7,393 bases of DNA from DATDYQ01 sp035288965 (GTDB lineage Archaea > Nanobdellota > Nanobdellia > SCGC-AAA011-G17 > JAGVZF01). The notes below the pieces were generated by a model. It made no database searches. It was not told the DNA's origin and saw only the letters and a program-made list of their open reading frames with translations. Made by a program: the position numbers and the translations under genes. The stretch is taken from contig DATDYQ010000059.1 in assembly GCA_035288965.1 (NCBI GenBank), positions 1 through 7,393 on the forward strand, given 5' to 3'. Positions 1-5,205 of the stretch are shown here, piece after piece. Numbering within the stretch: the stretch's first letter is position 1; the number at the start of each line of letters is the position of its first letter.

Positions 1-842
1 AAAAAAGAAATTGCATTAAGTAAAGTTGTTTTCCCAGAAGATGTACCACCTGCAATAAGTATATTTGTTTTATATTGGACTAAAATCCAAAAATAAGCTA
101 ACATTTCAGGACTTAGAGTATTAAAAGAAACTAGTTGTGTAGGAGTCCAAGGCAAGCTTGTGAATTTTCTTATTGTAAATGTAGGGCCTTTACTTGTTAT
201 ATCCTTGGTATATGTAGCATTAACCCTACTTCCATCTGGTAAGCTACCATCTAAAATTGGAGATGCATAACTAATATATCTTCCAGCTCTCTGAGCAAGT
301 TTTTCAACAAAACTAGCAAGTTTATCTATATCATCAAAAACAATATTTGTCTTTATATTTCTGTAAATTCTATGCACAATATAAACAGGAGTGTTTACTC
401 CATTACACTCTATATCTTCAATAAAATAATCTTTTAACAAAGAATCTATTTCATTAAAACCAACAAAATTCCTGTATAAATAATAAAACATTTTTTCATA
501 AGATTCTTCGCTTACTTTTAACCCAAGTTCACTTATAAGTAATTTTGATGTTTTGTCTATATACTCAAGTATTGCCTCTTGGGTTTTTTCAACAACAACG
601 TTAACATTAACTATCTCTCTCATAGCTTCTTCAATTCTCATTAAAGTTTCCTTTTCTTCATCTTCAAGTACAGGCTCTTCTACTTCATATCTTAGTTCAG
701 AAATAGCTTTATCCCAAAATATATGCACAGTTGCATATGGAGATATAACTGCATACCTCACATCTACCTTTGTCTTATCTTTTAATAATGGTAAAGGCGG
801 TATGGGTGGTGATGTATCTATAAAAAATTCTTGGCTTTGCAT
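1..842 (-). CDS. Archaeal type IV pilus/secretion ATPase (VirB11/GspE/ArlI-like), 3' part outside window
   Basis: The first 280 residues of a secretion ATPase can be read without a stop from ATG at 842-840 to the window edge. The family forms cytoplasmic hexamers that use ATP to drive pilin or archaellin assembly. Seen in the sequence: a proline-rich start (about residues 11-20), an acidic N-terminal domain, an EDIECNG...PVYIVHR segment (about 143-158) typical of archaeal secretion ATPases, an LPDGSRVNATY motif (200-210), a TFTIRKF strand (220-226) and a clear Walker A, GGTSSGKT (264-271). Walker B, the Asp and His boxes and the C-terminus lie beyond position 1. The start is supported by GAGGT three bases upstream and by a TATA-like box further up. 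As the last gene of the pilin cluster it is the likely motor for the upstream pilins; a TadC/ArlJ-like membrane protein would be expected next (inference). I cannot separate pilus from archaellum ATPases from this part. Confidence 0.93.
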   Translation of the reverse strand, partial: MQSQEFFIDTSPPIPPLPLLKDKTKVDVRYAVISPYATVHIFWDKAISELRYEVEEPVLEDEEKETLMRIEEAMREIVNVNVVVEKTQEAILEYIDKTSKLLISELGLKVSEESYEKMFYYLYRNFVGFNEIDSLLKDYFIEDIECNGVNTPVYIVHRIYRNIKTNIVFDDIDKLASFVEKLAQRAGRYISYASPILDGSLPDGSRVNATYTKDITSKGPTFTIRKFTSLPWTPTQLVSFNTLSPEMLAYFWILVQYKTNILIAGGTSSGKTTLLNAISF

Positions 843-845
843 TTT

Positions 846-850
846 ACCTC
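846..850 (-). promoter_or_regulatory. Shine-Dalgarno site of the ATPase gene
   Basis: GAGGT in the sense strand, three bases before ATG 842. It is one of only a few clear ribosome binding sites in the window and supports this start; the spacing is short. Confidence 0.5.
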
Positions 851-870
851 TTTTAATTGATAGTATTAGA

Positions 871-882
871 ATATATTTAAAT
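871..882 (-). promoter_or_regulatory. TATA box of the ATPase gene
   Basis: ATTTAAATATAT in the sense strand, centred about 34 nt before the start codon. With usual archaeal spacing the transcript would begin around 849-852, giving a very short leader that just holds the GAGGT. Inferred from sequence only. Confidence 0.45.
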
Positions 883-924
883 TGTTTGTTTATAAAGTTC
901 TATTAAAAAATTCTTAGAATAAAA

Positions 925-2115
925 TTAACCTGTCCACTGACATGAAGATCCTGTATTCCAATTGCATCCTGAGAATGAATTGCATGTGGCTTGAGAAACT
1001 AGTGAACTACAACTGCTAGTTAATCCATTACAGTAGCCATTAGGGTAGTTACTTGGATTTATACATGCCGATTCTGTTAAATAGGTAGTGCAATAATCAT
1101 CAAGAAAAGAAACTTTTCCTTTACATGGTGGCTGGACTCTACAAACTCCAGTATTACTAAAACACCCATAAATACAATACCCATTGCAAGGTTGGTTAAT
1201 TAGCATACTGGGATATATTTTTAAGTAATTAGGAATTAAACCATTATTATTGTTCAATTCTTTTTTAATTTGTTGCTCAGTAGAAAGGCTTTTGTTTGTA
1301 ATATCTAGTATAAATATTGCAACATATTGTGATTTAGAGTTATCATTTTTTATAAGCCATAAAATTGAAGTTTGGCTGTTATAAAGAGTTTCAGATGGAT
1401 TTCCTGCATTAATTTTTTCTTCATTATGATTAACAATAATTATTGGTCCAGGAGATCCAAAATATGATTTAACAACTGCATTACGCCAAGAATTTGCGAA
1501 ATAATCATTTGCAAATTTAATATACTCCTGGGCACTTATGACTTTATCAGCATCAGTGTCATATTTATCAATATCAATTGCAGGATCGTAACCAATTTCA
1601 GCATAAGATATATGAGTTTCAAGCGTTGTAGGATTTCTAGAGTCCAAATAATAAATCTCAATTTTTCCGGAATCGCTTGGTCCATTAATTTTTACAGGAT
1701 CTCTGCCAGGAATATCTGGATAGCAAAAATCACCAAGTTTATTCTCACATTGTACACAGGCGCCATTCTCACACCCTTGAGCACAGTTTACTTTTTTTGT
1801 AGAATAGCTATTTTTATTTTTACAATATCTTTCTAAAAGAGTGTTCTTATTGTAGCAACTATCATTAATTTCCCGCAATTTTCCACGAGACTGATAAGTC
1901 ACATAACCCTTACTGTAATAACTTGCATCTTTATCCTGGATAATTGTATTATCACTGTCAGTGCATTTAGATTTGCTCGATTTTATACTAGTGATAGCAT
2001 TACCAGTTATTGGAAGGTAATTATAAGCAAGTATCCCAAGAATTACAATAATTAAAATAAAAACCAATAAAGAAATTATTAAATTATTTTTTATAAAATC
2101 AAATCTCTTTTTCAT
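925..2115 (-). CDS. Membrane-anchored cysteine-rich surface protein with EF-hand loop
   Basis: 396 aa. A short basic N-terminus is followed by one strong membrane helix (about 11-31), then ITGNAIT, a motif I associate with exported DPANN proteins just after the membrane anchor. The outside part has two cysteine-rich ends: eight Cys at 51-131, including the C-x3-C-x4-C-x2-C run at 111-123, and twelve Cys at 310-392 with a terminal GCNW...CQWTG repeat-like segment. None lie between. That even split fits disulfides in an extracellular protein. The middle has a near-perfect EF-hand calcium loop, DTDADKVISAQE (186-197), with acidic residues at loop positions 1, 3, 5 and 12, Ile at 8, and Lys where Gly is usual at 6. 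No enzyme motif was recognised. It starts 40 nt after the Glu5 pilin and has its own TATA box, so a role on or near the pilus is an inference. Confidence 0.85.
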   Translation of the reverse strand: MKKRFDFIKNNLIISLLVFILIIVILGILAYNYLPITGNAITSIKSSKSKCTDSDNTIIQDKDASYYSKGYVTYQSRGKLREINDSCYNKNTLLERYCKNKNSYSTKKVNCAQGCENGACVQCENKLGDFCYPDIPGRDPVKINGPSDSGKIEIYYLDSRNPTTLETHISYAEIGYDPAIDIDKYDTDADKVISAQEYIKFANDYFANSWRNAVVKSYFGSPGPIIIVNHNEEKINAGNPSETLYNSQTSILWLIKNDNSKSQYVAIFILDITNKSLSTEQQIKKELNNNNGLIPNYLKIYPSMLINQPCNGYCIYGCFSNTGVCRVQPPCKGKVSFLDDYCTTYLTESACINPSNYPNGYCNGLTSSCSSLVSQATCNSFSGCNWNTGSSCQWTG

Positions 2116-2132
2116 TAATTGACTAAGACTAT

Positions 2133-2144
2133 CTTATTTAAAAA
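2133..2144 (-). promoter_or_regulatory. TATA box of the Cys-rich protein gene, leaderless spacing
   Basis: TTTTTAAATAAG in the sense strand, centred about 23 nt before ATG 2115. This places transcription start at or next to the start codon; there is no Shine-Dalgarno sequence. Confidence 0.5.
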
Positions 2145-2155
2145 TGTTTATATTT

Positions 2156-2707
2156 TCATCTAGAAATCTCATAAATATCAACATTAGTTAAGTTTTGTTC
2201 AGGCAACTTCCCTTTATTTTCAACTACTAATGAATATGGTGTTGAAGCAGGATTTAGAATTTTATCATTTTCATCCCCTTCATAAGTTACATTAATTTTT
2301 GTTTTTACAGAATAATCTAATGTTAAGATAACTTCATATTTATCACCTACCTTAGTTGTTACAACATCCATATTTGTCCCAGAAATAGGTATTCTTGCAC
2401 CAGGCTCACTATATGCATATTTACTATCAGGAATATTAAAAATTATTTTATCATTTAAAGAATCAATTGTAACTTTTCCATCACTTATAAGAAAATCAAA
2501 ATTTCTTGTGTTGGCAATACCAGCTCTTCTTATTGATAATATTTCATTATCAAGCTCATTCATAGAATTAATAGTAGAAGTGATTATTGATTTATCTTTT
2601 TGCTTTTGAATTGCCGGAGTTGCAAATGCTAAAATAGTTCCTATAAGAACTAACCCTATCAAAGTATAAATAACCGTTTCTACCCAAATCTGTCCTTTTT
2701 TATTCAT
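2156..2707 (-). CDS. Type IV pilin-like protein with Glu5 (QIWVE type)
   Basis: 183 aa with a class III signal peptide: MNKKG, predicted cut after Gly5, then QIWVETVIYTLIGLVLIG. Glu falls at mature position 5, the residue that in bacterial type IV pilins neutralises the neighbouring N-terminus during assembly. A hydrophobic helix runs to about residue 33, followed by a helical stretch (about 35-65) and a beta-rich C-terminal domain with a YSEPGARIPISG segment and NVTYEG. No cysteines, unlike the three minor pilins. I know this type as a recurrent DPANN pilin family by memory, not by search. The start is fixed by a GGAGTGA site. It sits behind four tandem hairpins and a remnant of a near-identical start, so it appears to be the surviving copy of a duplicated pilin. 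Best candidate for a structural pilin, though a minor role is possible. Confidence 0.88.
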   Translation of the reverse strand: MNKKGQIWVETVIYTLIGLVLIGTILAFATPAIQKQKDKSIITSTINSMNELDNEILSIRRAGIANTRNFDFLISDGKVTIDSLNDKIIFNIPDSKYAYSEPGARIPISGTNMDVVTTKVGDKYEVILTLDYSVKTKINVTYEGDENDKILNPASTPYSLVVENKGKLPEQNLTNVDIYEISR

Positions 2708-2710
2708 TTT

Positions 2711-2717
2711 TCACTCC
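2711..2717 (-). promoter_or_regulatory. Ribosome binding site of the Glu5 pilin
   Basis: GGAGTGA in the sense strand, three bases before ATG 2707, lying immediately after the hairpin array. It suggests translation from within a longer mRNA rather than a leaderless start. Confidence 0.6.
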
Positions 2718-2724
2718 GTTTTGG

Positions 2725-2824
2725 GAACCTTTCCTAAAGGTTCATTTGGAAACCTTTTTGAAAGGTTTATCGTTCTTTTGTTACTTTTTTAAAAGTATTT
2801 TGGAAACCTTTTTCTAAAAGGTTT
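2725..2824 (-). repeat. Array of four short inverted repeats (hairpins)
   Basis: Four palindromes follow each other in the gap before the Glu5 pilin. Plus-strand arms: GAACCTTT/AAAGGTTC with loop CCT (2725-2743); AAACCTTT/AAAGGTTT with loop TTG (2750-2768); TACTTTT/AAAAGTA with loop TT (2782-2797); AAACCTTTT/AAAAGGTTT with loop TCT (2804-2824). Copies 1, 2 and 4 share a core, and each is followed in the sense strand by CCCAAA or CCAAA; copy 3 is divergent. They are not typical terminators, because they lie inside a likely transcription unit and no T-run follows in the sense direction. They could be intercistronic RNA processing or stability elements, or REP-like mobile palindromes. Confidence 0.9.
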
Positions 2825-2860
2825 AGTTTCTATCCATACTTATCCTTTTTTATCCATCAT
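2825..2860 (-). pseudogene. Remnant of a Glu5-type pilin start, truncated with a stop at mature position 1
   Basis: The sense strand reads M-M-D-K-K-G-stop-V-W-I-E-T, against M-N-K-K-G-Q-I-W-V-E-T of the intact pilin just downstream. Seven of the 11 aligned codons encode the same residue, three differ conservatively (D/N, V/I, I/V), and the remaining one is TAA in place of a Gln codon (CAA to TAA would be one change). Similarity ends exactly where the first hairpin begins at 2824. It starts 11 nt after the stop of the previous pilin, a normal operon position. I infer a second copy of the pilin gene that was deleted or replaced by the hairpin array. A six-codon leader peptide is a less likely reading, since similarity continues in frame past the stop. 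Confidence 0.72.
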
Positions 2861-2871
2861 GTATTATAAAA

Positions 2872-3348
2872 TTAACATATATTTAAAGTTGTTTCATCTG
2901 AAATCCCACACCTTTTTTCATTAACTATAATTCCAACTCCTGCTTTTGAAGACCTGAAGTTAAAATTATAAGTTCTTTCTCCCCCACCAGATGTAGGTAG
3001 TTTTAATGCTTCACGATTATTTATATCATTTACAATACTGTTATTTGTTATTTCATAACTTACTTCATCGCCGTCTTTTTCAATAACTAAATAAATTCCC
3101 TCCAAATTTATATTTCCTGCTTTAACTTTAACCTTTGAAGTTTCAGGACTTAAAGTATAACATGATGCCTCATTAATTATTTCTATTTTATCAATAACTT
3201 GAAAGCAATTAGTGCCTTCATTCAAGCTATTTCTTACAAAAGGTATAATTATAAATGCTAAAACAGAAGTAGCAGCAATTGTGATTAATATTAAAAGAAC
3301 ACTTGCAATTACACTTGAAACAGCTCTTTTATATTTACGGGAAACCAT
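2872..3348 (-). CDS. Minor type IV pilin, four-cysteine type
   Basis: 158 aa with a class III signal peptide: KYKRA, predicted cut after Ala9, then VSSVIASVLLILITIAATS, the archaeal pilin/archaellin N-terminal pattern. One hydrophobic helix spans about 10-36, followed by a beta-rich outer domain. Cysteines are at 48, 63, 147 and 158; the last is the final residue, and the spacing C-x10-C-end equals that of the pilin at 4052-4573, suggesting the same two-disulfide fold. The gene starts one base after the stop of the preceding pilin with no Shine-Dalgarno sequence, so it is probably translated by coupling. The stop is followed by the pilin remnant. Function as a minor or tip-complex subunit is inferred. 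Confidence 0.88.
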   Translation of the reverse strand: MVSRKYKRAVSSVIASVLLILITIAATSVLAFIIIPFVRNSLNEGTNCFQVIDKIEIINEASCYTLSPETSKVKVKAGNINLEGIYLVIEKDGDEVSYEITNNSIVNDINNREALKLPTSGGGERTYNFNFRSSKAGVGIIVNEKRCGISDETTLNIC

Positions 3349-3349
3349 T

Positions 3350-3793
3350 TTATAATATTATTTGGTTTTTATCACAAGAATACTCTGCATTTTCACCATT
3401 AGTTGTTCCAACAAGAACTGGAATAACACTTATTATTACATCTCCTGGTAAATCACAATAATTTCCAATGTCTAATACTCCTGACTGTCCTGGAGAAAAA
3501 CTTCCTTCACATTTAGATATGTCACTATTCCCACTTCCATCATCAACTTTTAAGTTTAATGCAAATACTGGAACATCTCCTTTGTTTATTACATTTAAGT
3601 AACCTGGACTAACTTCAGATATTTCTAAATCAACGTCTGCGCATGCATTTTTTATAGAACTTCCAAACTTTTCAACATCTTCACTCACAAAGTTAGAAGC
3701 CCAGATAAATATAATTGCTGCAATAACAACAACAATTGCTATTAAAAGAACAGTTGCAATAACCGGTGATATTCCTCTTTTACCCTTATGCAT
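3350..3793 (-). CDS. Type IV pilin/archaellin-like protein
   Basis: 147 aa with a textbook archaeal prepilin signal: MHKGKRG, predicted cut after Gly7, then ISPVIATVLLIAIVVVIAA. The single hydrophobic helix reaches about residue 34 (FIWASNF). The outer domain has Cys at 51, 95, 113 and 140 and beta-strand segments such as VDLEISEVSPGYLNVINKGD, the usual archaeal pilin N-terminal-domain architecture. It is the first gene of a new unit: a TATA box lies about 25 nt upstream with no ribosome binding site, implying a leaderless mRNA that also carries the next pilin one base downstream. A separate promoter may mean a separate expression level, so it is a candidate main subunit, but that is inference. 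Confidence 0.9.
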   Translation of the reverse strand: MHKGKRGISPVIATVLLIAIVVVIAAIIFIWASNFVSEDVEKFGSSIKNACADVDLEISEVSPGYLNVINKGDVPVFALNLKVDDGSGNSDISKCEGSFSPGQSGVLDIGNYCDLPGDVIISVIPVLVGTTNGENAEYSCDKNQIIL

Positions 3794-3813
3794 ATCAAAT
3801 AATGTTAATTTTA

Positions 3814-3824
3814 TTATTTAAATT
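3814..3824 (-). promoter_or_regulatory. TATA box of the pilin pair, leaderless spacing
   Basis: AATTTAAATAA in the sense strand, centred about 25 nt before ATG 3793, which puts the transcript start at the start codon. Confidence 0.55.
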
Positions 3825-3841
3825 CTTTGGTTGTCATAGCT

Positions 3842-3872
3842 TTGTAAAATAAGTGGTTCTTGTAAAATAAGT
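3842..3872 (-). repeat. Tandem 13-bp direct repeat upstream of the pilin promoter
   Basis: ACTTATTTTACAA occurs twice in the sense strand (3872-3860 and 3854-3842) with an 18-bp period. It lies between the zinc-ribbon stop and the TATA box of the pilin pair. The placement fits a double binding site for an activator, or U-rich termination signals for the upstream gene; the sequence does not decide. Confidence 0.6.
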
Positions 3873-3873
3873 C

Positions 3874-4035
3874 TTAAAGCTTTTGAACAACTGCTTTCTT
3901 TGTAATCCAACTCATATCAATAGGTTCAAAACATGCAGGACATTTTGGATTAATTCTATCTTTAATTTTTTTATAATCTACATTAACTTGCCTACCACAT
4001 TTCTTACATCGATAACCCTTTACTTTACTACCCAT
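3874..4035 (-). CDS. Small zinc-ribbon protein (possibly RpoP/Rpb12-like)
   Basis: 53 aa, starting MGSKVKGY and ending KAVVQKL. Two Cys pairs, CKKC (10-13) and CPAC (32-35), are 18 residues apart, the classic rubredoxin-like zinc-ribbon knuckle pair; the remainder is basic and soluble. The layout, YxCxxCG near the start, CPxC in the middle and a basic KK-VV tail, recalls archaeal RNA polymerase subunit P, but the tail is diverged, so I do not assign that name. It begins 16 nt after the pilin stop with a weak AGGT before ATG, so it is probably co-transcribed with that pilin. It could be a core gene caught in the cluster or a regulator of it. The opposite strand has a frame here that I regard as a shadow. 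Confidence 0.75.
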   Translation of the reverse strand: MGSKVKGYRCKKCGRQVNVDYKKIKDRINPKCPACFEPIDMSWITKKAVVQKL

Positions 4036-4051
4036 TTTAACCTATATTTAG

Positions 4052-4573
4052 TTAACACTCAACTTTATCAGTGATAGTACCATCACTGCATAGTATTATT
4101 TTATTTTCATCAGATAATACAAATGGTTGCACTTGAACTTTTTTTATAATACCTAGAGCTCCATAGTCAAAAGTCTGATTATATGTTTTATCTGGAGGCA
4201 AAGGATTGGGTATTCCAACTCCAAAATATAAAAATCCCCTTTCTGGATTAGTTAAAGAATTTGAGTTTCCAGAAGGTTTCAATCCTTTGGCAGGCACTCC
4301 ATCAGATTTATCAGAATATCTTACATAAACCCCGTCTATATTAAAAAGGCCTTTATTTTGGAATATTAAACTTATTTTTTTATTTGCTTGGTTACATTCA
4401 TAACTTTTTATTATTATTCTTACATCTTCCGAGCATTTTTCAGACTGGGCAGGTATTTGTAATTTTAACCATTGATATACTAAAAATGCAACACTTATTC
4501 CTATCACAATTAACAAGACATATGCTATCATAGGACTTACAGCTCTCTTATTTTTATTTTCTATTTTTCTCAT
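4052..4573 (-). CDS. Minor type IV pilin, four-cysteine type
   Basis: 173 aa. Signal MRKIENKNKRA, predicted cut after Ala11, then VSPMIAYVLLIVIGISVAF, again the archaeal pilin pattern; the hydrophobic helix ends near residue 36 in YQWLKLQ. Cysteines at 47, 60, 162 and 173 match the layout of the pilin at 2872-3348: the first right after the helix, the second 13 to 15 residues on, and a C-x10-C pair ending the protein. The outer domain carries an NKGLFNIDGVYVRY strand typical of archaeal pilin beta domains. No ribosome binding site or TATA box is visible. It starts 40 nt after the preceding stop with a hairpin in between, so expression probably depends on read-through from upstream. Confidence 0.88.
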   Translation of the reverse strand: MRKIENKNKRAVSPMIAYVLLIVIGISVAFLVYQWLKLQIPAQSEKCSEDVRIIIKSYECNQANKKISLIFQNKGLFNIDGVYVRYSDKSDGVPAKGLKPSGNSNSLTNPERGFLYFGVGIPNPLPPDKTYNQTFDYGALGIIKKVQVQPFVLSDENKIILCSDGTITDKVEC

Positions 4574-4592
4574 TTTATTTTTTTAGTTTTTG

Positions 4593-4611
4593 GAACCTTT
4601 TTTAAAGGTTC
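4593..4611 (-). repeat. Intergenic inverted repeat, same family as the 2725-2824 array
   Basis: GAACCTTT/AAAGGTTC arms (8 bp) around a TTT loop, followed by CCAAA in the sense strand. It begins two bases after the stop at 4614 and ends 19 nt before the next ATG, so it fills the junction between two co-oriented genes. Confidence 0.85.
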
Positions 4612-4613
4612 AT

Positions 4614-5120
4614 TTACAAAGGCTTTTTTATTATGAAAAAGAAATTCTGCCCGGATTTTATATTAAAAGGATATTTATCATTTCCAATCTGAACTATTAC
4701 ATTTCCATCTTCTCCAATAGGTATTGGTTGAGTTGTTACTTGTCCCCCAGGAAATGTATAGACTATAGGATTACTCCCCCCAATTATTAAATTAATTCCT
4801 CCTTGGTCTTCAACTTGATAAGAATAAACAGTAACACTGCTTTCATCTCCATAAATAAAATAAAGATTTGCCTGTTCTCCTTCACCCAGATACTGGCCAT
4901 AATTTTCTGTAAATTGTTGCAACAAAGTGTCAATTTCAGCATTGTTTGCAATTCCATAATTTACAACAGATTCACTTTCTAGGTTTAATTGCCTGGAAAT
5001 ATCATAATATCTAACTAAATCAGGTTTTTTAATAAGGTAATTGGTTACTCCAGTTAAACCAAAAAGCACAACAATTATTATAATTGCAGCAATAAGATAA
5101 AATTGCCCCTTTTTCATCAT
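4614..5120 (-). CDS. Pseudopilin-like protein (QFYLIA type)
   Basis: 168 aa from ATG at 5120-5118; a second ATG follows at once, so the start may be 5117. A TTG-initiated form seven codons longer is possible but would place the KKG signal further inside. The start MMKKG and a cut before QFYLIAAIIIIVVLFGL give a class III-like signal without Glu5. The helix is followed by a helical segment (about 38-75), then beta-rich sequence ending in YPFNIKSGQNFFFIIKK, which I associate from memory with a conserved DPANN family found near pilin genes. No cysteines. The upstream TTTATTAAT, centred 25 nt from the first ATG, suggests a leaderless start. It lies between the LamG pilin and a minor pilin, so a role in the same machine is likely; the exact role is unknown. 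Confidence 0.83.
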   Translation of the reverse strand: MMKKGQFYLIAAIIIIVVLFGLTGVTNYLIKKPDLVRYYDISRQLNLESESVVNYGIANNAEIDTLLQQFTENYGQYLGEGEQANLYFIYGDESSVTVYSYQVEDQGGINLIIGGSNPIVYTFPGGQVTTQPIPIGEDGNVIVQIGNDKYPFNIKSGQNFFFIIKKPL

Positions 5121-5138
5121 AGCTAATAAATGAAATAT

Positions 5139-5201
5139 CAATTAATAAAGATTTGGTTTGGGAACCCTTCCAAAAGATTCAATTAATAAAAATTTGGTTT
5201 G
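5139..5201 (-). repeat. 22-bp direct repeats flanking a hairpin; contains the TATA box of the next gene
   Basis: Two 22-bp copies (5180-5201 and 5139-5160) differ at one base. In the sense strand each begins CAAACCAAAT and ends TTATTAATTG. Between them lies a diverged hairpin (5162-5180). The promoter-proximal copy contains CTTTATTAAT about 25 nt before ATG 5120, so it probably holds the working TATA box; the other copy has a T in place of the C. This may be a tandem duplication of a 41-bp unit. Confidence 0.85.
5162..5180 (-). repeat. Diverged intergenic hairpin kept by G-U pairs in the sense RNA
   Basis: The sense strand reads GAATCTTT-TGG-AAGGGTTC. All eight positions pair as RNA if two G-U wobbles are allowed; on the other strand these become A-C mismatches. 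It corresponds to the GAACCTTT/AAAGGTTC family and is followed in the sense direction by CCAAA. Confidence 0.7.
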
Positions 5202-5205
5202 ACTG

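Noticed and set aside
553..906. 117-aa plus-strand frame rich in Ser and Thr
   Set aside because: It lies opposite the secretion ATPase, whose Walker A and family motifs are clear; low-complexity composition marks a shadow frame.
1612..1836. 74-aa plus-strand frame
   Set aside because: Antisense to the Cys-rich protein, with no ribosome binding site or recognisable motif.
2725..2824. CRISPR array
   Set aside because: The repeats are short palindromes without regular unique spacers of even length, and the third copy is unrelated in sequence.
3883..4074. 63-aa plus-strand frame with FLCNPTH
   Set aside because: Antisense to the zinc ribbon, whose paired CxxC motifs are far more convincing.
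4593..4611. Bacterial-type intrinsic terminator
   Set aside because: In the sense direction the stem is followed by CCAAAAACTAAA rather than a T-run, and archaea do not depend on hairpin terminators.
4590..4790. 66-aa plus-strand frame
   Set aside because: Antisense to the QFYLIA pseudopilin and begins inside a hairpin.
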